Of a DNA stretch of 64,000 bases, positions 42,962 through 51,906 are shown piece by piece. The number at the start of each line of letters is the position of its first letter. Positions within the stretch are counted from its first letter, which is position 1. Made by a program: the position numbers and the translations under genes. This DNA is from Scalindua sp964584595 (GTDB lineage: Bacteria; Planctomycetota; Brocadiia; Brocadiales; Scalinduaceae), in assembly GCA_964584595.1 (NCBI GenBank), contig CAZPAM010000001.1, positions 1 to 64,000 on the forward strand, in the 5' to 3' direction. The notes under the pieces were generated by a model. It did not search any database, was not told the origin of the DNA, and saw only the letters and a program-made list of their open reading frames with translations.

Positions 42962-43427
42962 CCATAAAGAGCTGCAACACTATTAACTATATTTAACTCA
43001 GTAGAGTAGACTTGCCTTTTTATGCAGTTTCTTTTACCTTCCTGCTTTTTTCTCATCTGTTCCAACATTACCTGTGCAAGCATAACGTTAAAATCTTCCC
43101 ATTTTTCAACAATAAATGTACATTTTTGGAACACTATAAAAATCAACTGTAAGCAAGAAATCTTTCTGCGGTTACCCTTTAAAATATAAAGGCCTGCTGT
43201 CATACAGCTTAAGTGTTGACACAGTTTCTTTTCTTTCAATACCAGTCATTGGTACATATGTTGCGATATACGCACCTGTAAAGAAACTTTTTCGGCCTTT
43301 AAACTATCCTAAACATTTCGTATTGTAACTATCTGGTATTTATTGGCCGGGTTTAGACATTACTTATGTCTCGTTAAGTATGATATATATCGTATAATGA
43401 CTAAGCACAGAAACGGATTAGGTCAAA
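42962..43427. other. 466-base stretch without a supported gene
   Basis: I see no convincing gene. A 93-codon minus-strand frame from TTG has no ribosome-binding site. Near its right end, TATAAT at 43393-43398 sits next to the palindrome GATATATATC, about 30 bases before the diguanylate cyclase ATG, and is its likely promoter. Confidence 0.5.
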
Positions 43428-44450
43428 ATGAATGATACAGAATCACTGGAAGAAACTGCCAGATACGTTCGGCTTGTATTGCCCCTGATGACTAAACACG
43501 CCATCCCCATAACACCTAAGAATTACACAACATGGTATCACTATGTTTCGGGAAAGAACAAAGAACACCAGGAAACAATAGATTCCATTATTGAGAAGAA
43601 AGAACCGTTTTCCAAGAAAACAAACGAAATGCTTTATCAGCGCTTCTTTGAAGACCAATACGAGAATAAGTTGAATGTAGTCAGAAAGAATCTACAGGAT
43701 ACTTTGTTGTCTATTCTCAAGGAACTGTCTGAGATAAGCGGACAAACGGAAATATACGAATCCTCAACATTAAAGTGTGTAGATAAATTGTCAGAGGATA
43801 TGTCTGTTAATGAAATCAGGAATGTCCTGGACGAAGCCATTGCTGCAACGAAAGAAATAAGGAAATCTGGAGAATCAACACAGCAGAGATTGAAAGAAAC
43901 TACAGAAAACATGCAGGTACTGCAAAAGGAATTTGAACAGGCAAAGTCCGAATTATTAGTGGATTTCCTGACGGGTGTCTTGAATCGAAAAGGGTTTGAT
44001 GAAACACTGGAAAAATCCGTTAGTGAAACTACCGGTCATTTATCCCTACTGATCGTCGATATAGATTACTTTAAGAAATTTAATGATACGCATGGACATA
44101 TTGTTGGAGATAAAATACTGAGAATTATGGCAAAGAACATGCAGAAGTCAGTAAGAGGTAGTGATTTTACAGCACGTATAGGCGGTGAGGAATTCGCTGT
44201 AATACTTCCAAAAACCCCACTGCTGGGAGCCATGACTGTCGCTGAAACTCTACGGGCTTCAGTCGCACAATTGAAACTGGAGAAGAAGGCAAAATCAGAA
44301 TCGCTGGGAACCATAACAGTCTCAATAGGTGTGGCACAATATCGGCCAGGTGAACCCCTTGAGAATTTCACCAACCGGGCTGACCAGGCACTCTATTTTG
44401 CGAAGAATGCAGGAAGAAACCGTGTGGCAACAGAGTCTGACGTAGCAAAT
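43428..44450 (+). CDS. Diguanylate cyclase (GGDEF family), 3' end in gap
   Basis: 341 residues are visible before the N gap. Residues 1-170 are a helical, partly coiled-coil sensory region (KHAIPITPKNYTTWYHYVSG). Residues ~180-341 form a GGDEF domain with DFLTGVLNRKGFD, DIDYFKKFNDTHGH, the signature ARIGGEEF and, five residues before it, the inhibitory I-site RGSD. It should make cyclic-di-GMP and be product-inhibited. The C-terminal TESDVAN is close to the usual end, so little is missing. A PilZ effector lies about 1.6 kb downstream. Confidence 0.9.
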
Positions 44451-44550
44451 NNNNNNNNNNNNNNNNNNNNNNNNNNNNNNNNNNNNNNNNNNNNNNNNNN
44501 NNNNNNNNNNNNNNNNNNNNNNNNNNNNNNNNNNNNNNNNNNNNNNNNNN
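44451..44550. other. Assembly gap (100 N)
   Basis: Exactly 100 N, a conventional unknown-size placeholder. It truncates the diguanylate cyclase on the left and the antiporter on the right. True distance between the two flanks is unknown. Confidence 0.99.
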
Positions 44551-45789
44551 ACTCTTCTCCCAGAGGCTGCAGAATTGAGCGTTCTCATCATAAGTACAAT
44601 ATCTCTTTACGGTCCATTTCAAGGTTAAAGGCGCTATTATGGTAGTAATGAATGCCATGCAGATCAGTGCAGAGAATTGATCATGAGTGAGTAATGGTTC
44701 GTTAATAGTGTGACTAACCATTAACTGATTACTCAATTTAATAACTACAGCCGCAACCACCATTTCAACTGCACCACGACCGTTCATACCACACCCAATG
44801 ATAGCAGAACCCCAGAATTTATGCCCGTAGAGATAGGCTCCCGCCCCACAACCTATAAACTTACCTAGAATTGCGATCAACGTAATAGCCAGGGTGAAGA
44901 TTATGAAATACCAATTCCACTGTAAATGTAGATGAAAAGACAGGGAAACAAAGAATATGGGTGCCATAAAACCGTAACTCAAACTGTAAAAACGATCATT
45001 AATCTTTTGGTAAAATCCCCTGTCTATGATCTCCTTACGTACAAATTGCCCCGCCAGGAAGGCACCAATTATAAGGTGAAGACCGGCCAGTTCAGCTAAA
45101 TAGCCTACAACCAGGGCAGATATAAGGGCAAACGTAAACGTCTTCGCTTCACGATCATCCAGTTTCCTTATAAATCTTGGTATTATAAATTGACCGATGA
45201 GAATGGTAAGAGCGAAAAATGCTACTACTTTAATGACAACAAATGAAATCTGTAATGCGTGAATCTCTCCACTCTCAGCCAGACCTAAAAGTATTGACAA
45301 AGTTACTAATGCTAGAATGTCGTCAACAATAGCAGCTCCGATAATGATATGCCCTATTGTTGTATTCTGGATCTGCATGTCATGCAATATCCGGGCCTGA
45401 ACAGCAATAGCCGTAATAGATAGTCCCATACCGACAAAGAGGGATTGGAACACAGTCCCCCCAAATATCCTGCAGGTAAAGAACCCGAGTATAAACGGAA
45501 GGATGAATCCTCCAAGGGCAACTGCAATAGACGGCCAGATATGCTCTACAGCCTCCTTTGGGTCCATCTCCAATCCGGCATGAAACATTAGGAAGAAGAT
45601 TCCAAGCTCTGCCATTAATTCAAGAGGTTCAGATGTGTTAACAATACCCAATAAAGGGGGGCCCAGGATTAGCCCTGCCAATAACTCTCCTAATACGACA
45701 GGCAAGCCAAATCTGGTAAAGATTCTACCCATGAACCAGGCCACGGTCAGGATCAAGATAAGATTTACAATTAGATGTCCGGTAATCAT
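44551..45789 (-). CDS. CPA2-family cation:proton antiporter, 3' end in gap
   Basis: About 413 residues are visible, with 12 or so membrane helices and KefB/NapA-like motifs: LPVVLGELLAGLILGPPLLG, FLMFHAGLEMDP, ITAIAVQARILHD, and AAIVDDILALVTL with the ion-binding Asp pair region. The C-terminal end runs into the gap. The frame is open to 45825, but the ATG at 45789 (MITGHLIVNL) starts the first helix and is chosen. It exchanges Na+ or K+ for H+. A second, longer antiporter lies at 49095. Confidence 0.9.
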
Positions 45790-45931
45790 AATTTTCTCTT
45801 GCCACAGACTTCTGCGTAAGTTCAATAGAACGATTCACACAAACATGCTTAGATTGAAAGCATACTAAAGCAGGATGTTTATAATACTCCAATGAAATCC
45901 CTTTTTCCATAAAATAAGACTTCAACTTAAA

Positions 45932-46010
45932 CATCAGGATACACAGGAATGTTGCAGATTTACCAGCTGGATTGTTTGGTGGATGATATGTAGCTCGGAA
46001 TGGTGATATT
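45932..46010 (+). repeat. Dispersed repeat (ATCAGGATACACAGG family), copy 3
   Basis: CATCAGGATACACAGG is identical to the copies at 35543 and 36650. The rest (GATATGTAGCTCGG) resembles their ATGTGGTTCGG end with an insertion. Located in the gap between the antiporter and the PilZ gene. Confidence 0.4.
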
Positions 46011-46018
46011 CTGGATAA

Positions 46019-46468
46019 CTAATCGCTATCCACTTTAATATTAAGCTTGTCTACGAATTTCACAGCTATACCCAGGCTGTTTTCGCAATCCGGATTCTCA
46101 ATTATGATATTCCTGATAATCAATCCTTCTCCCGTAAGCTTAAGCTTTCTTTCTTTAGAATGAGGTGCGGCAGTAACTGTATTTATCTGAATGGGGATTT
46201 TTGTACCTGGAGAAAAAGCTTCTATGTCGGTTGTTGGTACTTCGAAATAAATTCCGGTTGAACTAACGTTTATTGTCTCACCACTTTTATGGTCAATCAA
46301 TACTTCAAATGAAACATTTTGTCTTTCACAGTCCCTTCTCGGATCACCCCTTCTGTCAGCTTCCCTTATGTTTTGATCAGGCAACAGCGCCTCTGATGCA
46401 GAATCTGGTTTCTTATCCTGCCTTCTCTGACCGTGTCTTCTATCAGAATATTTCTCTTTGGTAGACAT
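46019..46468 (-). CDS. PilZ-domain protein (c-di-GMP effector)
   Basis: 149 residues: a polar Arg-rich N-terminus (DRRHGQRRQDKK), then a PilZ domain with the RxxxR ligand motif in PRRDCERQ and the second motif in INVSSTGIYFE, then a beta barrel. It is expected to bind cyclic-di-GMP and adjust a partner. AGGGAG precedes the ATG. The diguanylate cyclase at 43428 is a plausible signal source, though separated by the antiporter and the gap. Confidence 0.88.
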   Translation of the reverse strand: MSTKEKYSDRRHGQRRQDKKPDSASEALLPDQNIREADRRGDPRRDCERQNVSFEVLIDHKSGETINVSSTGIYFEVPTTDIEAFSPGTKIPIQINTVTAAPHSKERKLKLTGEGLIIRNIIIENPDCENSLGIAVKFVDKLNIKVDSD

Positions 46469-46529
46469 TTTATCTCCCTTTTTTGTTACAGTAACACATT
46501 ATTCATATAAGGCAATAAAATTAAATAAA

Positions 46530-47516
46530 TTATTGCAATTCTTTGACTATATATCGTGGCCTTTCATTATTCATGACTTTTATTGAGTTTTCTGCAATCA
46601 GGGTGTACCTTAAAATCAGGGCTTCCTTCGTATCACCGGCTATATGAGGAGTAAGTACGACATTTGGAAGCCTTCTTAATTCACTGTTTTCCGGAAGGGG
46701 TTCAGTTTCATACACATCCAGAGCGGCTTTCCTGATAACATTGTTTCCTAATGACTCGATCAATACCCTTTCATCGATTATGCCACCACGGGAAGTATTT
46801 ATCAGCCATCCGAGCCCTGCTCCGCCGATTTTCTTCAGTTCTTTCTTTCCGATTAATCCTTCTGTCCGACAACTGCCATGTTTTATTAAGGGAATAAGAA
46901 TAGAAACGATGTCAGATTCCTCCAATAAATAATCAAAGTCAACTATATCTACAAAATCGAGGCCCTCATTCCCATTCTCCCTGTTTTTCCTGCATGCTAT
47001 TACTTTCATTCCAAAACTATGAGCGATCCTTGCCTTTATCCTGGCAATATTGCCGAATCCTATTAAGCCAACTGTTTTTCCGGCAAGCTCAATACTAACC
47101 CCCCTGTTCCATTTGCCATCCTTCATTTCCTGTCTGTAATCTCTATCATTCTTTGCTAATGCTAACATAAGGTACATTGCATGCTCCGCAACTGACTGAG
47201 CCGTAACCCCCGGCATATTGCAGACAGGAATCTTTCTATCTCTGGCAGCTTCAAGGTCTATCGTATCGTATCCGGTTCCGCACTGGAATAATCTAACTTT
47301 CTTTGCACTCATGATCATTTCCCTGGTAATCACAGCCTTGTCCGGATATACAACATCGGCATCAACTATTTCTTTAGATATAGTTTCTGTATCATGTTGA
47401 TCTCGAACAAGAACAATATTCTCCTCAAAACCTTTATTACTGACAGCGTTTTTTATGGTTTTGACCATTATTCCGTCATCATCTGCACATAACAATATTT
47501 TTAATGTTTTGGACAT
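46530..47516 (-). CDS. D-isomer-specific 2-hydroxyacid dehydrogenase
   Basis: 328 residues of the phosphoglycerate-dehydrogenase-like family. The NAD fold GLIGFGNIARIKARIA is followed by the catalytic Arg in INTSRGGIIDE, Glu in YETEPLPENS and His in LTPHIAGDT. It reduces a 2-keto acid or oxidises a D-2-hydroxyacid. The C-terminal ACT domain of classical SerA is absent, so serine biosynthesis is only one possibility. It is monocistronic, downstream of a GC-rich palindrome. Confidence 0.9.
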   Translation of the reverse strand: MSKTLKILLCADDDGIMVKTIKNAVSNKGFEENIVLVRDQHDTETISKEIVDADVVYPDKAVITREMIMSAKKVRLFQCGTGYDTIDLEAARDRKIPVCNMPGVTAQSVAEHAMYLMLALAKNDRDYRQEMKDGKWNRGVSIELAGKTVGLIGFGNIARIKARIAHSFGMKVIACRKNRENGNEGLDFVDIVDFDYLLEESDIVSILIPLIKHGSCRTEGLIGKKELKKIGGAGLGWLINTSRGGIIDERVLIESLGNNVIRKAALDVYETEPLPENSELRRLPNVVLTPHIAGDTKEALILRYTLIAENSIKVMNNERPRYIVKELQ

Positions 47517-47672
47517 CTTTGTATTGGTTAAAATTCTATTATATTTACCAGTTTATATAATATCTGTCAGATTCAATAAAGACAAAATGTGTATACAAGA
47601 GGGAGGGTGATTAGCAGGTAATATGTAGTTTGGGATAGAGTAAGTAAAGCGTGAAGAAAGAAACATTAATAT

Positions 47673-47708
47673 GCCTGCCTCCGTCCTAACGGATTCACCC
47701 GGGCAGGC
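47673..47708. repeat. GC-rich intergenic palindrome, copy D (nested)
   Basis: Outer arms GCCTGCC (47673-47679) and GGCAGGC (47702-47708) enclose a smaller hairpin TCCGT...ACGGA. Located between the DUF1566 and dehydrogenase genes. Same outer arms as copies A and C with a longer centre. Confidence 0.65.
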
Positions 47709-47728
47709 GACGGTTTGTTTTGTGAGTA

Positions 47729-48343
47729 TTATTTCATTGAGCGAACCGGACGGACATAGTTGCTGGCATTCTCGTAACACCAGATTACGTTACCAGCGCC
47801 GTAAGCACCTCCTTTGAAGCGTACGCTCCACACGCCATCCAGATAACTGGCAGAATCATTTTCGTCACCGGTCCAGATACCGCTTTGCTTTACATCAAAA
47901 ACAGTATCTATATACAGGTCACCAGCTAATCTACTCAATTCGAGCAGTGATGTGGCTTCCTCCACAGTAGGCAATCTCCAATCATGATACTCGGCATAAC
48001 CTCTGCCATTTAAGTCCCCTACCCATTGTTTCGCTTCATCCCACCCCATATTCTTTTCAGAACCGGACTGATGCCACATCAAGCCTGTTGCATGGTTTAT
48101 TACCACATCGTCTCCATTTATTGACTTATTCTCATAACTATGGCTGATTGTACTGTATCCGTAAAATCCATAATCATGTTTTTTACGAATAGAAATATTC
48201 GAGATTGATTGCACATGATAAACAGATAAATCTCTATAAGTTGAATTCAGGGTAATTTGCGGCTCATCTTCTGCCAGCATAATCGGTGGGCAAATGAATA
48301 CAAATGATATAATTAAGATATGTAGTAGTAAATATTTTCTCAT
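47729..48343 (-). CDS. DUF1566 (Lcl-type C-terminal) exported protein
   Basis: 204 residues: a signal peptide (~1-24), then a DUF1566 domain with VINHATGLMWHQSGS, MGWDEAKQWVGDLN, WRLPTVEEATSLL, DVKQSGIWTGDE and NYVRPVRSMK. The domain is related to the formylglycine-enzyme/C-lectin-like fold and is frequent in exported proteins of unknown function. No catalytic residues can be assigned. Confidence 0.88.
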   Translation of the reverse strand: MRKYLLLHILIISFVFICPPIMLAEDEPQITLNSTYRDLSVYHVQSISNISIRKKHDYGFYGYSTISHSYENKSINGDDVVINHATGLMWHQSGSEKNMGWDEAKQWVGDLNGRGYAEYHDWRLPTVEEATSLLELSRLAGDLYIDTVFDVKQSGIWTGDENDSASYLDGVWSVRFKGGAYGAGNVIWCYENASNYVRPVRSMK

Positions 48344-48460
48344 ATTAGTTATTTAGCAAAAATTAAAAAAATAGAAAATGCTGATATATATTACGATTAT
48401 AAACTCAGGTGCAAATTAGGCAAGGGTTTTTTGATGAGTAAGATATAGTCTATGGCTTGA

Positions 48461-48916
48461 TTATTTCTTTTTCTTAGTACGTTCATGCGTGGGCACAACA
48501 AGAACCGGACAAGAAGACCTGTGCAATACCCCCTCACTGACGCTGCCAATTACCATATGGTAAACAGCACCATGTCCATGAGAACCAACAACAATCAAAT
48601 CAATGTTTAACTTACTCGCTTCGTCAAGAATAACTTCTACGGCTACTCCTTGAACAAGAAGAGACTCTGCATCTATTCCGGAATTCTGCAGTTTATCCAC
48701 CTCATTTTGTAATTCCTCACGTTTTTCTCTAAAATCCTCAGCAACTTTATCCAATTCTGATTGCGGACGGCCCGGTCCGAAACCTACAAAACCCAAGTCA
48801 GGTTTTTCAGCATATAGCAACCATACTTTAGCAGACAAACCCAAAGCCAGAGTTTCTGCATAATGTAAGACTTTTTGGGAGGCAACAGATAAATCGACCG
48901 CAACTAAAATGTTCAT
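48461..48916 (-). CDS. Universal stress protein (UspA family)
   Basis: 151 residues: NILVAVDLSVASQKVLHYA start, IDLIVVGSHGHGAVYHMV, IGSVSEGVLHRSSCPVLVV. The G-x2-G-x9-G(S) ATP-binding pattern is intact, so it is of the ATP-binding type. A Lys-rich tail ends it. It lies downstream of the antiporter at 49095 on the same strand. With the tandem Usp at 50715, it brackets that antiporter, suggesting cytoplasmic Usp control of ion flux (inference). Confidence 0.92.
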   Translation of the reverse strand: MNILVAVDLSVASQKVLHYAETLALGLSAKVWLLYAEKPDLGFVGFGPGRPQSELDKVAEDFREKREELQNEVDKLQNSGIDAESLLVQGVAVEVILDEASKLNIDLIVVGSHGHGAVYHMVIGSVSEGVLHRSSCPVLVVPTHERTKKKK

Positions 48917-49094
48917 TTACTCTCTCCTAATTGTTGATATCAGCACAAGTTTTCAGCGGTAATATGAAATCTTCTCAATATCCCTTTCAATGGTTTAAAT
49001 GTGAAACTTTGCAGAATCACCTCTTAAATATTAACATCTAAATTTATTGTATTAAATATACTCTCTTTTACAAGTATTATACCGGTAATTTGTC

Positions 49095-50660
49095 TTAATC
49101 CTTTGGCGTAGAAGGCGTTCTTGACATTGATAGTCTTAGGGCGGGTGGAGTAATCAGAGTAGTAATGATTACCATAATTATTAAGGCCGTAAATATAGTG
49201 TCGCTGATCACGCCGATGCTTTTGCCTATCCCGGCAAAGACCAACGTCACCTCTCCCCTGGGAATCATGGCAACACCGATAGCAATTCGATTTAACCCTT
49301 TTTCCAGCGCACACAAACCGCAAACCTGTTTACCAATAATTGCCGCAAGGGTTATTGCCAAGGCTACCATCAGGACATGCTTATCGTAAAAAAGCTCCAG
49401 CTTTACCTGCATACCTATCAGGAGAAAGTATACCGGCACGAAGACAAAAGACGCAGGACGTAGAATCTCCTGCATACCGTGTTCTCCTCCTTTTAAATCC
49501 TTGAGACGAACTTCTCTTAAGATAAGTCCGGCAGCAAAGGCTCCCACTATGGTTGCCAGGCCAATAAGATTGGCTATATAAGAGAGAAGGAGACAGAAGA
49601 CAATGGCCATAGCCAGTTTCCAACCCTCGACCTTCGTACGTGTTGTATAATAGCCGAGAAGCGGCGCCAGTTTCAAACCCATGAATATAGCGCCCGAAAG
49701 GAAAAGGATAGAAAATATTGAGGTCTGAACAATAGGAAGGGGATCCACACTTCCCGTTACTACTATGTCAGTAACTATCGCCAGTATAAAGAGCGCTATA
49801 ATATCATCAAAAACCGCCGCACCCATAACTATACTGGACTCAATAGTCTGGAGTTTTCCCAGGTCCTTAAATACGCGTGCCTTTATACCTACACTTGTAG
49901 CACAGAGCGTAGCCCCCACAAAGAGATGAACACTAAAACCTGCATCAGGAAAGAAGTAAAGGCTGGTGAAATATCCCAGTATAAAGGGTGTTACAATACC
50001 ACTCAAAGCTACCAGAAATGATGAAAGACCTACCCTTAACATATCCCGTATGTTTGTCTCCAGCCCGATTTCAAAGAGAAGGATTATTACACCAAATCTT
50101 GCCAGGAGGTCGACGAAGGTATGATTTCCCAGTGGAGCAAAGAACTCCCAACCTGTAAAATAGGCCAGATTCCCTATAATAATACCGAGTACCAGTTCAC
50201 CCAGTACTGCCGGTTGTCCTATTTTTTCAAATATCGCACCGCCAATCTTTGCTGCTGCAAGTATGATAACTAAACCAAGCAGAATAGGAGCAATAGGGTC
50301 TGTATGTTTATGAATATCCCTTGGCATCTTTACTTCAGGATATTTACTTGGCTGCTCTGCTGGAGCAACCGGCGGGGATATTTGTTCTTGAACAGGTTCT
50401 TGAACAGGTTCCTTAACAGGTTCCTTCTGATATTTTTTAAGTGCTCGCTTGTAAAGAGGCTGAGCCTCGACATATTTGCCTTGAAGCGAAAAGAGTTTTG
50501 CAAGGTTGTTCAGAAATGTAGCCACATAATGATGTTCTTGTACTGTTGAAGTGGAATTATGGGATTCTTCTTCAGGTGAAGAATATATGTGAGATATGCA
50601 AAAAACCAGAAATACTGCTAAAAGAATAATAAAAGTATATTTAGATAATACTTTTGTCAT
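49095..50660 (-). CDS. CPA2 cation:proton antiporter with N-terminal TPR-like extension
   Basis: 521 residues. A membrane anchor or signal (~7-28) is followed by one tetratricopeptide-like repeat (VATFLNNLAKLFSLQGKYVE, AQPLYKRALKKYQ), a Pro/Glu/Val linker (EPVKEPVQEPVQE), then a complete 12-helix antiporter from ~125. That part shows IGQPAVLGELVLGIIIG, ILLFEIGLETN, ATSVGIKARVFKDLG, GAAVFDDIIALFI and ATIVGAFAAGLIL. The extra periplasmic TPR-like segment is unusual for CPA2. It could bind another protein or sense envelope state. Both neighbours are Usp genes on the same strand. Confidence 0.88.
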   Translation of the reverse strand: MTKVLSKYTFIILLAVFLVFCISHIYSSPEEESHNSTSTVQEHHYVATFLNNLAKLFSLQGKYVEAQPLYKRALKKYQKEPVKEPVQEPVQEQISPPVAPAEQPSKYPEVKMPRDIHKHTDPIAPILLGLVIILAAAKIGGAIFEKIGQPAVLGELVLGIIIGNLAYFTGWEFFAPLGNHTFVDLLARFGVIILLFEIGLETNIRDMLRVGLSSFLVALSGIVTPFILGYFTSLYFFPDAGFSVHLFVGATLCATSVGIKARVFKDLGKLQTIESSIVMGAAVFDDIIALFILAIVTDIVVTGSVDPLPIVQTSIFSILFLSGAIFMGLKLAPLLGYYTTRTKVEGWKLAMAIVFCLLLSYIANLIGLATIVGAFAAGLILREVRLKDLKGGEHGMQEILRPASFVFVPVYFLLIGMQVKLELFYDKHVLMVALAITLAAIIGKQVCGLCALEKGLNRIAIGVAMIPRGEVTLVFAGIGKSIGVISDTIFTALIIMVIITTLITPPALRLSMSRTPSTPKD

Positions 50661-50714
50661 TTTTTCTTTAAACCATAGAATTACACAAATTAAAGGATTC
50701 GTTTAAAAACGTTT

Positions 50715-51614
50715 CTATTCAGGCTTAACTATAATAATATCACAGTGCACAGTACGAACAACTTCCTCAGCAGTACTGCCAATCAGTATGTGTCTGATAC
50801 CTGATCTTCCATGTGTACCCATAACTATCAGGTTTGCCTGTTGTTCCCTGGCTATCTCTACTATATCAAACGCAGGTATTCCTTTTTTCAGCAATTTTTC
50901 ATATTCAACCCCACTGAGATCGACAGTTTTCAGAAACTCATCATACTTGGTTTCATTCACCTGCTCTATCTCTTTAATTATTTCTCCCGCCTCCTCCTCA
51001 GAATTTGCTGCATTTACGTAAGGTTCAACGAATGATTCCTCATAAACGTGTAAAATAGTTAATTTACTTTTATGTGCCTTTGCCGTAGCGACAGCATATT
51101 CCAGCGCTATCCTGGAACAGTCAGAAAGATCGACAGGAACTATAATCCGTTTAAACCCAACATACTTCTTACCCCTGACAACCATAACAGGACAGCCGGC
51201 CTTTCTCGCAATCCGTTCCGCAACACTGCCCAATATAACTCTATCCACCCCTGCCTTTCCTTTTGTACCCACTGCCAGAAGGTCTACTTTCTTCTCTTCC
51301 GCAATCTGTATTATCTCCATAAAAGGTTTACCAAATCTTACAATGGGTATTACACTCCCATCATCAAGTAACTCCGCTGGTAACATTGCTTTAATCTTGC
51401 CCATAGCCTCCCCTTCAAGTTTCTGTTTCATATCTGCATGTGCAGTGTCGGATAGTACATGCTTGTATTCATGGGGAAATTTCTCGATGGTGTGTAATAC
51501 ATAAAGCTTTGTCTTCATGCATTTGGATACTCCCAGACAAATGTTTAAAGCAACCTTTGAATATTCTGAGAAATCTGTTGCGGCAAGAATGCATCTATTT
51601 GGAAATTGACTCAT
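50715..51614 (-). CDS. Tandem-domain universal stress protein
   Basis: 299 residues with two Usp domains: ILAATDFSEYSK to ~145, with GTKGKAGVDRVILGS, and RIIVPVDLSDCSR to the end, with GTHGRSGIRHILIGS. Both keep the ATP-binding pattern G-x2-G-x9-G(S/T). Such tandem forms often regulate membrane transporters. It is the first gene of a minus-strand run: tandem Usp, antiporter, single Usp. The upstream region is shared with the divergent nqr operon. Confidence 0.92.
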   Translation of the reverse strand: MSQFPNRCILAATDFSEYSKVALNICLGVSKCMKTKLYVLHTIEKFPHEYKHVLSDTAHADMKQKLEGEAMGKIKAMLPAELLDDGSVIPIVRFGKPFMEIIQIAEEKKVDLLAVGTKGKAGVDRVILGSVAERIARKAGCPVMVVRGKKYVGFKRIIVPVDLSDCSRIALEYAVATAKAHKSKLTILHVYEESFVEPYVNAANSEEEAGEIIKEIEQVNETKYDEFLKTVDLSGVEYEKLLKKGIPAFDIVEIAREQQANLIVMGTHGRSGIRHILIGSTAEEVVRTVHCDIIIVKPE

Positions 51615-51657
51615 AATTGTAACTCTTTTTTTAATAAACTCTTGTACATATTCTTAC

Positions 51658-51686
51658 ACGGTTTTATGATATAATAATTAAACCGT
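51658..51686. promoter_or_regulatory. Operator-like inverted repeat overlapping a -10 box
   Basis: ACGGTTT at 51658-51664 and AAACCGT at 51680-51686 enclose TATAAT at 51670-51675. A dimeric regulator bound here would cover a promoter. It lies between the divergent tandem-Usp and nqr genes. Direction of the promoter is uncertain because no good -35 box stands at normal spacing. Confidence 0.45.
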
Positions 51687-51906
51687 ATTTTCCATAAAAT
51701 ACAACCTAAAAGTCCAAAGTAGAAAGTACCTGAAATGACTAAAGTTACAAAGATATCCTGATTCATAACTGTTTATATATTCTCTGTTTTTTGTTTTGAA
51801 AATACCCCTTTCTATGCTAATAATAACTTTCAACTTTCTATATGCTTTGCCTGTTTATTAATATTCATAAGCACATTAGTATATTCATAACTATAAGAAA
51901 AAGAGG

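Noticed and set aside
42958..43239. 93-codon minus-strand open frame after the NifS-like gene
   Set aside because: TTG start without ribosome-binding site, no recognisable fold, convergent with the nifS-like stop. Probably chance in an AT-rich gap.
44368..44550. C-terminal extension of the minus-strand antiporter into the diguanylate cyclase
   Set aside because: Artefact of reading through N; antiporter sequence is supported only from 44551.
43428..44645. Diguanylate cyclase reading frame extending through the N run
   Set aside because: The frame is only open because N cannot be a stop. The last supported codon is at 44450.
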